Notes: generated by a model not told the origin, from the sequence alone. A DNA stretch of 64,000 nucleotides from Paracoccaceae bacterium (GCA_018222585.1 JAAFAB010000008.1:1-64000), one strand, 5' to 3'; shown: positions 8,320-16,866, counted from the stretch's first letter. A program made the numbers and translations.

Positions 8320-8991
8320 ATGACCGAGCTGCTGACGCTGAAGGCCAAGGAGCGCCTGACGCCCGATACCCATGCCTATACCTTCAACCGGCCCGAGGGA
8401 TTCCACTTTACCCCGGGCCACGCGACCGAACTGGCGATCCAGCGCGAGGGATGGCGCGACGAGGGACGCCCCTTCACCTTCACCTCGCTGCCCGAGGACG
8501 ACCACCTGCAGTTCACCATCAAGTCCTATCCCTCCCACGACGGGGTGACGGCGCAGATGGCAACCCTGCAGGCCGGTGAAATGGTCGAGATCGACTCGCC
8601 CTTCGGCGCGCTCGAGGACAAGGGGCCCGGCACATTCCTGGCCGCCGGCGCGGGGATCACCCCCTTCCTCGCCATCCTGCGGGCCCGGGCCGCCGGCCAG
8701 CGGCTGGACGGCTGCCGGCTGATCTACACCAACAAGACCGCCCGCGACATCATCCTGCACGAAGAGCTTGCCCGGATGCCGGGGCTCACCACCCATTTCA
8801 CCGTGACAGATGAACCCTCCCCCGGGGTGGAACATGCCACGATCGACAGGGCCTGGCTCTCCGAGCGGATCGAGGATCCATCGGGCCGGTTCTATCTCTG
8901 CGGGCCACAGGGCTTCGTCGATTCGATGCGCGACGCCCTGACGGGCCTCGGCGCCGCCGCGGACCTGATTCACACCGAGGAAGGCTGGTGA
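8320..8991 (+). CDS. Flavodoxin/ferredoxin-NAD(P)H reductase-like FAD protein
   Basis: A 223-residue two-domain flavoprotein reductase. The N-terminal beta-barrel has the flavin-binding motif RPFTFTSLP (an RxYS-T variant with Phe for Tyr). The C-terminal half has the nucleotide-binding motif GAGITPFLAILR and the closing segment YLCGPQGFVDSM. The ATG at 8320 is preceded by AAGGAGATCACG, a near-ideal ribosome binding site. It is divergent from the leuC operon and does not overlap a neighbour. The electron acceptor is unknown: no ferredoxin domain is attached. Confidence 0.82.
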   Translation: MTELLTLKAKERLTPDTHAYTFNRPEGFHFTPGHATELAIQREGWRDEGRPFTFTSLPEDDHLQFTIKSYPSHDGVTAQMATLQAGEMVEIDSPFGALEDKGPGTFLAAGAGITPFLAILRARAAGQRLDGCRLIYTNKTARDIILHEELARMPGLTTHFTVTDEPSPGVEHATIDRAWLSERIEDPSGRFYLCGPQGFVDSMRDALTGLGAAADLIHTEEGW

Positions 8992-9148
8992 GCGCGCCCG
9001 ATCCCGCGGCCCTGACCGGCTCCTGACCGGCCCGGGTCTGCCGTTGCGGCGGGCGGGGGCCGGGTTTCATTGAAATTGCCCGCCGCGGCTGTTACCTTTG
9101 CTCCATGCCCAGCACCGGGGCCAGGTCGGTGCGCATCCAGGGAGGACA

Positions 9149-9205
9149 ATGTCCTGTCACTTGACGCAACGGCGGATCTGTCCGCGCCTGAAGGGGCCCA
9201 GATGA
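9149..9205 (+). CDS. Putative 18-residue upstream ORF coupled to rsfS
   Basis: An ATG at 9149 follows GGGAGGACA, the best ribosome binding site in the region, and opens a frame reading MSCHLTQRRICPRLKGPR. Its TGA (9203-9205) overlaps the rsfS start codons ATGATG at 9202-9207 in another frame. This geometry would couple rsfS translation to the upstream frame. It could instead be chance, or a sign that the true rsfS start is not where I place it. Confidence 0.3.
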   Translation: MSCHLTQRRICPRLKGPR

Positions 9206-9567
9206 TGGCCGCCCCGCAAGAGTTGAGCGTGAAAGACCAGCTCGCCCTGATCCTGCAATCGCTGGAAGACGACAAGGCCGAGGAGATCGTGCAGATCGAC
9301 CTCGCCGGGAAGTCTTCCATCGGGGATTACATGATCGTCTGCTCCGGCCGCTCCTCGCGGCAGGTCGGCGCGATGGCCGAAAAGCTGGTCGAACGCCTGA
9401 AAGAGGCCACCGGCCGCACCGCCAAGGTCGAAGGCAAGGAAGCCGGCGACTGGGTGCTGATCGACACGGGCGACGTGATCGTCCATGTCTTCCGCCCCGA
9501 AGTGCGCGAATTCTACCAGCTCGAGAAGATGTGGATGCAGCCGGGCCAGAAGGCCACGATGTCCTGA
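9202..9567 (+). CDS. rsfS: Ribosome silencing factor
   Basis: A 121-residue RsfS/DUF143 protein. RsfS binds ribosomal protein uL14 and blocks subunit joining when cells are starved. Family segments seen are LILQSLEDDKAEEIVQIDL, DYMIVCSGRSSRQVGAMAE, KEAGDWVLIDTGDVIVHVF and PEVREFYQLEKMW. I start at the first ATG of the ATGATG pair because it gives the normal family length and a GAAGGGG lies about six bases upstream; the frame runs open further upstream without family similarity. It sits 55 bp before rlmH, the usual neighbour, so both ribosome-related factors are likely co-transcribed. Confidence 0.92.
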   Translation: MMAAPQELSVKDQLALILQSLEDDKAEEIVQIDLAGKSSIGDYMIVCSGRSSRQVGAMAEKLVERLKEATGRTAKVEGKEAGDWVLIDTGDVIVHVFRPEVREFYQLEKMWMQPGQKATMS

Positions 9568-9622
9568 CCAGACGCCCGACAAGGCGGAAGTCTAGGCCCC
9601 GACCGGGAACCGACATCCTCAG

Positions 9623-10093
9623 ATGAAGCTGCATATCTGCGCCATGGGCCGGCTCCGCAAGGGGCCGGAGAAGGCGCTCCTCGATGACTATCTCGATCGC
9701 GCCGGCAAGACCGGCCGCGCCCTTGGCCTCGGTCCCTGCGCAGTCGCCGAGGGCGAGGCGAAGCGTGGCGGCGGGATGGCCGAGGAGGCCGAGCTTCTCT
9801 TTCGCATGATCCCCGAGGGCGCGGCGCTGGTCTGCCTGGACGAGCGCGGCAAGCTCCTGACCTCGCCGCAACTCGCCGACCAGTTGGCGCGCTGGCGCGA
9901 CGACGGGATCCGTGACGCGGCCTTCGTCATCGGCGGCGCCGACGGGATAGACCCCGCCCTGCGCGCCCGCGCCGACCTGTCGATCTCCTTCGGCAAGATG
10001 GTCTGGCCGCACATGCTGGCCCGGGTCATGCTGGCCGAACAGCTCTACCGCGCCACCACGATCCTCGCCGGCTCGCCCTACCATCGGGTGTAG
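9623..10093 (+). CDS. rlmH: 23S rRNA (pseudouridine1915-N3)-methyltransferase
   Basis: A 156-residue SPOUT-class methyltransferase that methylates pseudouridine 1915 in helix 69 of 23S rRNA. The trefoil-knot cofactor site shows as FVIGGADGID and the conserved C-terminus as LAEQLYRATTILAGSPYHRV. Length matches the family exactly. It follows rsfS with a short gap. A repeat element begins 20 bp after the stop. Confidence 0.96.
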   Translation: MKLHICAMGRLRKGPEKALLDDYLDRAGKTGRALGLGPCAVAEGEAKRGGGMAEEAELLFRMIPEGAALVCLDERGKLLTSPQLADQLARWRDDGIRDAAFVIGGADGIDPALRARADLSISFGKMVWPHMLARVMLAEQLYRATTILAGSPYHRV

Positions 10094-10112
10094 CGCCCCG
10101 CAGCCTCGTCGA

Positions 10113-10147
10113 ATGCCTCCGGCGGGAGTATTTTTAGCCTGGTGATG
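10113..10147 (-). repeat. Intergenic repeat copy 1 (class A arm)
   Basis: Reads GCCTCCGGCGGGAGTATTTT then TAGCCTGGTGATG. It is the reverse complement of copy 2 and can pair with it over about 23 bp, enclosing roughly 100 bp. It starts 20 bp after rlmH. Confidence 0.75.
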
Positions 10148-10195
10148 ACAATGCGGCGGTTCCCGGTTTGGCGGCCTACTTTCCGATTGAGAGCT

Positions 10196-10211
10196 TGGCA
10201 CGCTCCTTGTG
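10196..10211 (+). promoter_or_regulatory. Sigma54-like -24/-12 sequence
   Basis: TGGCACG-CTCC-TTGTG matches the sigma54 consensus TGGCACG-N4-TTGCW except for one base in the -12 element. It points towards gpmI, about 210 bp upstream of its start, and lies between the two arms of the repeat pair. No enhancer-binding regulator is nearby, so this may be chance. Confidence 0.25.
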
Positions 10212-10246
10212 GAAAATGAGGGTGCCGCAGCTTTCAGCCCCGTTCC

Positions 10247-10312
10247 CATCACCAGGCTGAAAATACTCCGGGGGGAATGGCGCCGCAGGCGACAGGGGGG
10301 CAGCGCCCCCTT
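10247..10312 (+). repeat. Intergenic repeat copy 2 (class A arm) with hairpin tail
   Basis: Head CATCACCAGGCTGAAAATAC then TCCGGGGGGA, followed by GCCGCAGGCGAC and a G-run/C-run hairpin (GGGGGGCAGCGCCCCC). The same modular order recurs at 59674-59840. Confidence 0.75.
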
Positions 10313-10423
10313 CCCGGGCACTCTCCGGCACGCAACCGCCCGAGCCTGCACCAGAGGTTTCCCCCTGACCGCGAAGGGTCTAGAACCGGGGCAACAGGCA
10401 TGAGGCCCAGGCAGGAGAATCCG

Positions 10424-11941
10424 ATGTCCATCCCGAAACCCGTCGTCCTTTGCATTCTCGATGGCTGGGGCCTGCGCGAGGCCCGCGAGGCCAATGCGCC
10501 CGCCCTTGCCGAGACGCCGACCTTCGACCGGATCATGGCGACCTGTCCCCATGCGACGCTGGTGACCTTCGGCCCCGATGTGGGCCTGCCCAGGGGCCAG
10601 ATGGGCAATTCCGAGGTCGGCCACACCAATATCGGCGCTGGCCGCATCGTTGCCATGGACCTCGGCCAGATCGACCTGGCGATCGAGGATGGCTCGTTTG
10701 CGCAGAACGCGGCCATGGGCGAGATGATCTCCAGTCTGAAGGAAACCGGCGGCACGGCCCATGTGATGGGGCTGGTCTCGGACGGCGGGGTGCATGGGTC
10801 GCTGACCCATATCCTGTCCGCCGTGAACACCATTGCCGCAGCCGGTGTGCCCGTCGCCCTGCACGCGGTCACCGATGGCCGCGACGTGGCGCCGAAATCC
10901 GCCCTGGCCTACCTGGCCGAGCTCGAGGCTGGCCTGCCCGAAGGCGCGAAGATCGCCAGTGTTTCGGGCCGCTACTACGCCATGGACCGCGACAATCGCT
11001 GGGAGCGTGTTTCGCTGGCCTATTTCGCCATGATCCGCGGCGAGGGCGAGACCGCAGCCTCTGCCGCCGAAGCGATCGAAGCCAGCTATGCCGCCGGGAA
11101 GACCGACGAATTCGTCCTGCCGACCGTCATCGGCGATTTCGCGGGCGTGCAGGATGGCGACGGTTTCTTCTGCCTCAACTTTCGCGCCGACCGCGCGCGC
11201 GAGATCCTGCGCGCCATCGGAGAGCCGGGCTTTGACGATTTCGACACCGGCCCCCGCCCCGATCTGTCCGCCCTTCTGGGCATGGTCGAATACTCCGACG
11301 GCCATAATGCCTACATGACCACCTGTTTCCCCAAGCGCGAGATCGTCAACACGCTGGGCGCCTGGGTGGCCAGCCACGGCAAGACCCAGTTCCGCCTCGC
11401 CGAGACCGAGAAATACCCCCATGTGACCTTCTTCCTCGATGGCGGGGTCGAGGCGATCAAGCAGGGCGAAGAGCGCTTCATGCCGAAATCGCCCAAGGTC
11501 GCCACCTATGACCTGCAACCCGAGATGTCCTCGGTCGAAGTCACCGACACCTTCGTCGAGGCCATCGAACGCGGTTTCGATCTGATCGTCACCAATTACG
11601 CCAACCCCGACATGGTGGGTCATACCGGCGATATCGACGCCGCCGTGAAGGCCTGCGAAGCTGTCGACCGCGGCCTGACCCGTGTCGTCGCGGCGCTGGA
11701 GAAGGTGGGCGGCGCGATGATCCTCACCGCCGACCACGGCAATTGCGAAACCATGATCGATCCGGAAACCGGCGGTCCGCATACGGCGCATACGACCAAC
11801 CTGGTGCCGGTGGCGCTTTTCGGCGGCCCGGAAGGGGCCAGCCTGCGCGACGGACGACTTGCCGACCTGGCGCCGACCCTGCTGCAGCTCATGGGGCTGG
11901 AGCAACCCGCCGAGATGACCGGCGAGAGCCTGATCAAGTGA
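10424..11941 (+). CDS. gpmI: Phosphoglycerate mutase, cofactor-independent
   Basis: A 505-residue Mn-dependent enzyme interconverting 3- and 2-phosphoglycerate in glycolysis and gluconeogenesis. The metal segment VLCILDGWG opens the protein. The phosphoserine nucleophile is Ser63 in MGNSEVGHTNIGAGR. Other ligands are visible in TDGRDVAPKS, NYANPDMVGHTGD, ILTADHGNCE and GGPHTAHTTNLVPV. The ATG at 10424 follows GCAGGAGAATCC. Its TGA overlaps the GTG of the next gene (GTGA), so gpmI, the EnvC-like gene and ctpA form a tight unit, an arrangement seen in many alphaproteobacteria. Confidence 0.97.
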   Translation: MSIPKPVVLCILDGWGLREAREANAPALAETPTFDRIMATCPHATLVTFGPDVGLPRGQMGNSEVGHTNIGAGRIVAMDLGQIDLAIEDGSFAQNAAMGEMISSLKETGGTAHVMGLVSDGGVHGSLTHILSAVNTIAAAGVPVALHAVTDGRDVAPKSALAYLAELEAGLPEGAKIASVSGRYYAMDRDNRWERVSLAYFAMIRGEGETAASAAEAIEASYAAGKTDEFVLPTVIGDFAGVQDGDGFFCLNFRADRAREILRAIGEPGFDDFDTGPRPDLSALLGMVEYSDGHNAYMTTCFPKREIVNTLGAWVASHGKTQFRLAETEKYPHVTFFLDGGVEAIKQGEERFMPKSPKVATYDLQPEMSSVEVTDTFVEAIERGFDLIVTNYANPDMVGHTGDIDAAVKACEAVDRGLTRVVAALEKVGGAMILTADHGNCETMIDPETGGPHTAHTTNLVPVALFGGPEGASLRDGRLADLAPTLLQLMGLEQPAEMTGESLIK

Positions 11942-13077
11942 TCCCCCTCCGCCGTCTCGCCTGTGTTGCGCTGATCGCCTTCGCCGCACCGGCGGGTGCG
12001 CAGGACGCGGCCGGGCTGGCGCGGGCGGCGGCGGCGGAGCTGGAGGCGGCCCATGACCGGCTGGAGGGCGCCGAGCGCGCCTCGGACCGGGTCGCGGCGC
12101 TGACCGCCACCATCGCCGCCTACGAGAAGGGCCTGGCCGCGATGCGGGAAAGCCTGCGCGCCGCCTCGCTGCGCGAATCGCGGATCCAGGCCCGCTTCGA
12201 GGCCCAGAGCGAGGAGATCGGCGCGCTTCTCGGCACCCTTCAGACCCTGTCGAGAGAGCCGGCACCGGTGCTGATGCTGCACCCGGACGGGCCGATCGGC
12301 ACCGCGCGCTCGGGGATGCTGATGGCCGAGGCCGCCCCCGCCCTCACCGCCCGTGCGGAAGAGCTGCGCGCCCAGCTGTCCGAGGCGCGCGAGATGCGGG
12401 CCCTGCAGGAAGCGGCGGCGGATCAGCTGGCCGGGGCGCTTTCCGGCGTTCAGTCGGCCCGCACCGCACTCAGCCAGGCGGTTGCGGAACGCACCGACCT
12501 GCCGCGCCGTTTCACCGCCGACCCGATGAAGACCCAACTGCTGATCGCCACAGCCGAGACCCTGCGCGCCTTCGCCGACGGCCTGCCCGAGATCGCCGAG
12601 GGCGACGAGGCCCCGACGCGCCAGTCCATCGCGGGACTGAAGGGCCAGCTGCCCCTGCCGGTGCAGGGCACGCTGCTGCGCCGTGCGGAGGAAGCCGATG
12701 CCGCGGGCGTCACCCGGCCCGGGATCGTCCTGGCCACCCGGCCCCGCGCCCTCGTCACGACGCCGGTCCCGGCGACGATCCGCTATCTCGGGCCATTGAT
12801 GGACTACGGAAACGTGATGGTACTTGAACCCCAGGCGGGTTTACTCTTTGTTCTGGCCGGGCTGGATATCGTCTACGGAGAGATCGGAGAGGTGCTGCCG
12901 CAAGGGGCACCGCTCGGCCTGATGGGCGGCGAGGACCCGGCACCGGGCGCGATTCTCGCACAGGCCCGGGACGGCTCTGGTCAAGACCGGTCGGAAACGC
13001 TTTACATGGAGGTCAGGGAAGGCGGTACGCCCCTGGACCCCGAAACCTGGTTCGCAGTCACGAAGGACACGCAATGA
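11938..13077 (+). CDS. EnvC-like murein hydrolase activator (degenerate LytM)
   Basis: A 379-residue exported protein. The first 22 residues are a signal peptide ending PAGA. A long coiled coil rich in Ala, Glu and Arg follows (to about residue 220). The C-terminal part has the LytM/M23 fold, seen as YLGPLMDYGNVMVLEPQAGLLFVLAGL, but the zinc-binding His and Asp of active peptidases are missing. EnvC-type activators have the same loss; they switch on cell-separation amidases at the division septum. The GTG start overlaps the gpmI stop and the stop overlaps the ctpA start, so translation is coupled through all three. Confidence 0.85.
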   Translation: MIPLRRLACVALIAFAAPAGAQDAAGLARAAAAELEAAHDRLEGAERASDRVAALTATIAAYEKGLAAMRESLRAASLRESRIQARFEAQSEEIGALLGTLQTLSREPAPVLMLHPDGPIGTARSGMLMAEAAPALTARAEELRAQLSEAREMRALQEAAADQLAGALSGVQSARTALSQAVAERTDLPRRFTADPMKTQLLIATAETLRAFADGLPEIAEGDEAPTRQSIAGLKGQLPLPVQGTLLRRAEEADAAGVTRPGIVLATRPRALVTTPVPATIRYLGPLMDYGNVMVLEPQAGLLFVLAGLDIVYGEIGEVLPQGAPLGLMGGEDPAPGAILAQARDGSGQDRSETLYMEVREGGTPLDPETWFAVTKDTQ

Positions 13078-14447
13078 TGAAGAAATTCGCCATGGCAGCG
13101 GTCAGCGGCATGACGGTGGCCATCGTGGCCACCACCCAGATTGCCCCGCCGCTGCTGGCGCAGGAGTCGAGCCGCGAGAGCTCGGTCTACGAGCAGCTCG
13201 ATCTTTTCGGCGATGTCTTCGAAAGGATTCGCAGCCAATACGTCGAGGATGTCGAACCCTCCGAGCTGATCGAGGCGGCGATCGACGGCATGTTGACCTC
13301 GCTCGACCCGCACAGTTCTTACCATCCGCCCGAGGAAGCCGACGACCTGCGCGTGCAGACCCGCGGTGAATTCGGCGGGCTGGGGATCGAGGTCACCCAG
13401 GAAGAGGGCTTCGTGAAGGTGGTCACGCCGATGGACGAGACCCCCGCCGCCGAGGCGGGCGTCGAGGCCGGTGACTTCATCACCCATGTCGACGGCGAAT
13501 CGGTGCTGGGGCTGACCCTGGACGAGGCGGTGCAGATGATGCGCGGCCCTGTCGGCTCGGAGATCGTGATCACCGTCGTACGCGAGGGAGAGCCCGAGCC
13601 CTTCGACATCACCATCATCCGAGACACCATCAAGCTGACCGCCGTCCGCGCCCGCACCGAGAGCGACACCGTGGTGCTGCGGATCTCGGCCTTCAACGAC
13701 CAGACCTATCCAAACCTGGCCGAGGGCCTGGCGGACGAGGTCGAGAAGGCCGGCGGCCTCGACAACATCAACGGCGTGGTGCTGGACCTGCGCAACAATC
13801 CCGGCGGGCTGCTGCTGCAGGCGATCCGGGTCTCCGACGCCTTCCTCGAAGAGGGAGAGATCGTCTCGACCCGGGGGCGCAATCCCGGCGAGGGCGACCG
13901 CTACAACGCCGAGGCCGGCGACCTGATCGAGGGCAAGCCGATCGTGGTGCTGGTCAACGGCGGCTCCGCCTCGGCCTCGGAGATCGTCGCCGGTGCGCTG
14001 CAGGATCACCGCCGCGCCATCGTCGTCGGCACCAAGAGCTTCGGCAAGGGCTCGGTCCAGACGGTGATGCCGTTGCGCGGGGACGGCTCGATCCGCCTGA
14101 CCACGGCGCGCTACTACACGCCTTCCGGTCGCTCGATCCAGAACCTCGGCATTTCGCCCGACATCGTGGTCCACCAGCCGCGCGTCGATCCCAATGCAGA
14201 GGATGAGGACGAGCCGGCGGACACCCCGCGCCGCTCCGAGGCGGATCTGCGCGGCACGCTCGACAACGACTCCCTGAGCGAAGACGAGATCCGCCAGATC
14301 GAGGAAGAGCGCGAGAAGGCCGAGAAGGCCGCCGAGTTGCGTGACGAGGATTACCAGCTGGCCTACGCCATCGACATCCTGCGCGGTCTCGCGGCCCTGG
14401 GCCCGAAGTATCGCACCACGGTGCTGGCGGCCCCCGCCGACCAATAA
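13074..14447 (+). CDS. ctpA: Carboxy-terminal processing protease (S41)
   Basis: A 457-residue periplasmic serine protease that trims C-termini of envelope proteins. It has an N-terminal signal segment (about residues 1-29, ending LLAQE), a helical region, a PDZ domain (about 95-180, GGLGIEVTQEEGF onward) and the protease core. The catalytic pair is Ser300 in GGSASASE and Lys325 in SFGKGSVQ, 25 residues apart as in the family. It overlaps the EnvC-like gene by ATGA-type coupling, suggesting joint work at the cell wall. A strong terminator follows. Confidence 0.95.
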   Translation: MMKKFAMAAVSGMTVAIVATTQIAPPLLAQESSRESSVYEQLDLFGDVFERIRSQYVEDVEPSELIEAAIDGMLTSLDPHSSYHPPEEADDLRVQTRGEFGGLGIEVTQEEGFVKVVTPMDETPAAEAGVEAGDFITHVDGESVLGLTLDEAVQMMRGPVGSEIVITVVREGEPEPFDITIIRDTIKLTAVRARTESDTVVLRISAFNDQTYPNLAEGLADEVEKAGGLDNINGVVLDLRNNPGGLLLQAIRVSDAFLEEGEIVSTRGRNPGEGDRYNAEAGDLIEGKPIVVLVNGGSASASEIVAGALQDHRRAIVVGTKSFGKGSVQTVMPLRGDGSIRLTTARYYTPSGRSIQNLGISPDIVVHQPRVDPNAEDEDEPADTPRRSEADLRGTLDNDSLSEDEIRQIEEEREKAEKAAELRDEDYQLAYAIDILRGLAALGPKYRTTVLAAPADQ

Positions 14448-14473
14448 GGCCCGGCAACGTCTCGACAGAACCA

Positions 14474-14503
14474 CCCCTCGCGGTCCCGCCGCGAGGGGTT
14501 TTT
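14474..14503 (+). terminator. Intrinsic terminator after ctpA
   Basis: Stem CCCCTCGCGG/CCGCGAGGGG with loop tcccg, followed directly by TTTTT. It also lies six bases from the stop of the convergent oxidoreductase gene. Confidence 0.9.
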
Positions 14504-14509
14504 CGTGGC

Positions 14510-15469
14510 TCAATCCATGCGGAGCACAACAGCGCCCCGCTTGTGGCGGCTCTCGACAAGAGCATGGGCGGCCCGCGCCTCGGCCATCTGGAAGCTCTGA
14601 CCGACCACCGGGCGCAGCTGGCCCGCCTGCTGCATCGCCACCAGCCTCTCCAGGTCCTCGGCCCGGTCCGTGCTGACATGCAGCCGCACCTTCCGGGCCC
14701 GCAGGACATTTGTCAGTGCCTGAAGCATCTCGCGCAGGCCGAAGTTCAGCGGCACGAACAGGCCGCCCCGGCGCAGCACACGCCGCGCTTCGCCCAGGTG
14801 GCTGGCGCCGAAGGTGTCGAAAACCAGGTCGAAGCGTCGCCCCAGCCCCGCCACGTCGTGACGACGGTAGTCCAGCGCCTCCTCCGCCCCCAGCTCCTTC
14901 AGCAGCGGCAGGTTCGGCGCGCTGGCCATGGCGGTGACATGGGCGCCCATGGCGCGGGCGATCTGCACCGCCATGGCGCCGACCTCGCCGGAGCCGCCGA
15001 GGATCAGCACCCTTGCGCCCGGCTGCAGCTTCGCGACGTCGCGCAGGAAGACCAGTGCCGAAAGGCCGCCGAAGGGCAGCGCCGCCGCCTCTTCTGCGCC
15101 CAGTCCGGCGGGGCGCCGGACGATGCACTGCCTGGGTTTCACCAGCAGGTAGTCCGCATGGGCCCGACCCGGCACGAAGCCCAGCACCGGCCCCGTGGGG
15201 ATCGCCGCGCCCTCCCCCGCCGCGACCACCTCACCGGCAAAGGCACTGCCCAGCACCGGGTTGCGCGGCCGTCGCCAGCCGAACATCGCCCGGCCGACCG
15301 GCCCCAGCACCCCCGGGAAGGCCGCGGCACGCAGCCGCCAGTCCGCCGTGGTCACCGCCGCCGCCTCGACCTTCACCAACATTTCGCCCGGGCCCGGGTG
15401 GGGTGTCTCGATCTCCGCCATCGAAAGCACCTCGGGGCCGCCGTAGTCCCTGTAGACAATCGCCTTCAT
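14510..15469 (-). CDS. Zinc-independent MDR oxidoreductase (quinone reductase-like)
   Basis: A 319-residue medium-chain dehydrogenase/reductase. The N-terminus MKAIVYRDYGGPEVLSM is typical of NADPH:quinone reductase-like members, the nucleotide-binding motif is GGSGEVGAMAVQIARAMGA, and the usual zinc-binding Cys/His cluster is absent. The C-terminal segment MQQAGQLRPVVGQSFQMAEARAAH is family-typical. The ATG at 15469 follows GGAG. A LysR gene is transcribed divergently from a 91-bp gap, so this gene is the likely target of that regulator. The substrate is unknown. Confidence 0.85.
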   Translation of the reverse strand: MKAIVYRDYGGPEVLSMAEIETPHPGPGEMLVKVEAAAVTTADWRLRAAAFPGVLGPVGRAMFGWRRPRNPVLGSAFAGEVVAAGEGAAIPTGPVLGFVPGRAHADYLLVKPRQCIVRRPAGLGAEEAAALPFGGLSALVFLRDVAKLQPGARVLILGGSGEVGAMAVQIARAMGAHVTAMASAPNLPLLKELGAEEALDYRRHDVAGLGRRFDLVFDTFGASHLGEARRVLRRGGLFVPLNFGLREMLQALTNVLRARKVRLHVSTDRAEDLERLVAMQQAGQLRPVVGQSFQMAEARAAHALVESRHKRGAVVLRMD

Positions 15470-15560
15470 GATCTCGCTCCATCGCTGTCGAGCAGGGAGA
15501 TATGGCCGGGCCACACCAAATGAAATTGACTTAATTCGCAGATCACCCATACAAATTTGC

Positions 15561-16451
15561 ATGGATATGTCCCACATCGCCTTCGACTGGGGCCGCGCCC
15601 GCGCCTTCCTCGCCACCGCCGAGACGGGATCCCTCTCGGCCGCCGCCCGGGCACTGAAGCTGACACAGCCGACGCTCGGCCGCCAGGTCGCCGCGCTGGA
15701 GGAAGACCTCGGCCTAGCGCTCTTTGATCGGACCGGCCGCAACCTGGTGCTGACCCCGGCGGGCCGGGCCCTGCTGCCCCGGGCGCGGGCCATGGCCGAG
15801 GCCGCGCTGGCCTTTTCGCGCTCGGCCGCCGGGCTGACGGACGAGATCGACGGGCGGGTGGTGATCACCGCCTCGGAGTTCTACGCCGCCTTTCGCCTGC
15901 CCGTCGTCATCGCCCGCCTGCAGGCCCTGCATCCGGGAATCGAGGTCGAGGTCCGAGCGGCCAACGATATCAGCGACCTGGCCCGGCGCGAGGCCGATAT
16001 CGCCCTGCGCAACACCCGCCCGGAAGACCCCGAGCTGATCGGCAGGCGGCTGCCCGACGATGTCGGCCACTTCTACGGCAGCGCCGGTTACATCGCCTCT
16101 CTCGGTGATCTGCGAGAGGTTGCCGATCTCGCTCGCGCGCGCTTCCTCGCCTGGGATCACGGAGAGGCGATGCCCGCCTTGCTGCGCGGCGTCGGTCTGC
16201 AAACCAGCCCCGCGAACTTCCCGATCACCACCGGCAACCACCTCGTGCAATGGCAGATGTGCCGCGCCGGTCTGGGCCTTGGCACCTTCTCTCAGGCCGA
16301 GGGGGATGCGCACCTTGTCCGGGCACCGCTGCTGCCGCCGATTCCCTTCCCGGTCTGGCTGGTCGCGCACCGCGATCTGGCCCATTCGCGCCGGTTGCGC
16401 ATCACCTGGGACCTGCTGGCCGAGATGCTGCCTCAGCTCTCCTCGGCGTGA
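15561..16451 (+). CDS. LysR-family regulator, divergent from MDR oxidoreductase
   Basis: A 296-residue LysR-type transcription factor. The winged helix-turn-helix is at about residues 10-65 (GSLSAAARALKLTQPTLGRQVAALEEDLG), followed by a substrate-binding domain. The start ATG at 15561 (or 15567, two residues later) lacks a strong ribosome binding site. The 91-bp shared upstream gap contains A/T-rich half-sites (ATTGACTTAATT) suited to a LysR T-N11-A box. The C-terminal end overlaps the convergent VOC gene by 19 bp. The inducer cannot be inferred. Confidence 0.88.
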   Translation: MDMSHIAFDWGRARAFLATAETGSLSAAARALKLTQPTLGRQVAALEEDLGLALFDRTGRNLVLTPAGRALLPRARAMAEAALAFSRSAAGLTDEIDGRVVITASEFYAAFRLPVVIARLQALHPGIEVEVRAANDISDLARREADIALRNTRPEDPELIGRRLPDDVGHFYGSAGYIASLGDLREVADLARARFLAWDHGEAMPALLRGVGLQTSPANFPITTGNHLVQWQMCRAGLGLGTFSQAEGDAHLVRAPLLPPIPFPVWLVAHRDLAHSRRLRITWDLLAEMLPQLSSA

Positions 16452-16822
16452 CAGGCGACGCAGACCTTGTTGCGGTCGGGATCGCGGAAATAAGCGCCGT
16501 AGAAATTCGGATGATAGCGCGGGCGCAGCCCCGGCCCGCCCTCGTCCTTGGCGCCAGCGGCCATGGCCAGGGCGAAACAGGCCTCCACCGTGGCCCGGTC
16601 CGGCGCCAGGAAGGCCACCATCGGCCCGTTGCCCGGCTGCGCCTCGCCCTCGAAGGGCCTGGTCAGGAAGAACAGCGGTCGCGGGCTTCCCGGCTCGCGG
16701 AAAGCGGCTTCGCGCCCCGGCTCCAGCCAGGTCTCCTCAAACCCCAGCCGCGTCATCAGCGGCAGGGAGAAGTCCCGCGCACGGACTAAGTCGGATACGG
16801 CAATGGTCACATGGCTCAGCAT
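16433..16822 (-). CDS. VOC-family (glyoxalase/bleomycin-resistance fold) protein
   Basis: A 129-residue single-domain vicinal-oxygen-chelate protein. It starts MLSHVTIAVSDLVRARDF and ends with the metal-site segment NFYGAYFRDPDRNKVCVACH. The strand-final Glu of classic glyoxalases is not obvious; the protein ends CHAEES. AAGGAT precedes the start. It is convergent with the LysR gene, sharing 19 bp at the 3' ends. Substrate unknown. A second, related VOC protein lies at 54919-55332. Confidence 0.8.
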   Translation of the reverse strand: MLSHVTIAVSDLVRARDFSLPLMTRLGFEETWLEPGREAAFREPGSPRPLFFLTRPFEGEAQPGNGPMVAFLAPDRATVEACFALAMAAGAKDEGGPGLRPRYHPNFYGAYFRDPDRNKVCVACHAEES

Positions 16823-16866
16823 GAACTGATCCTTCCACACCGCCGCCCCGCGCGCAGCCCCTGTTC

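Larger units (their letters stand above)
10094..10423. other. 330-bp spacer rlmH-gpmI carrying an inverted repeat pair
   Basis: No gene is supported here. The spacer holds two copies of an intergenic repeat in opposite orientation (10113-10147 and 10247-10312), a sigma54-like sequence between them (10196-10211), and the gpmI leader with the ribosome binding site GCAGGAG. Confidence 0.7.

Noticed and set aside
5851-8991. 1046-codon open frame on plus spanning leuD, leuC and the flavin reductase
   Set aside because: Only the last 223 codons (from 8320) are a real gene. The rest is the antisense shadow of leuC/leuD: His/Arg/Gly-rich translation with no domain.
9092-12265. 1057-codon open frame on minus opposite rsfS, rlmH and gpmI
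   Set aside because: Shadow of well-supported genes on plus; low-complexity Arg/Gly translation and no ribosome binding site.
13002-15128. 708-codon open frame on minus opposite ctpA
   Set aside because: Antisense shadow of the S41 protease and part of the MDR oxidoreductase in a wrong frame.
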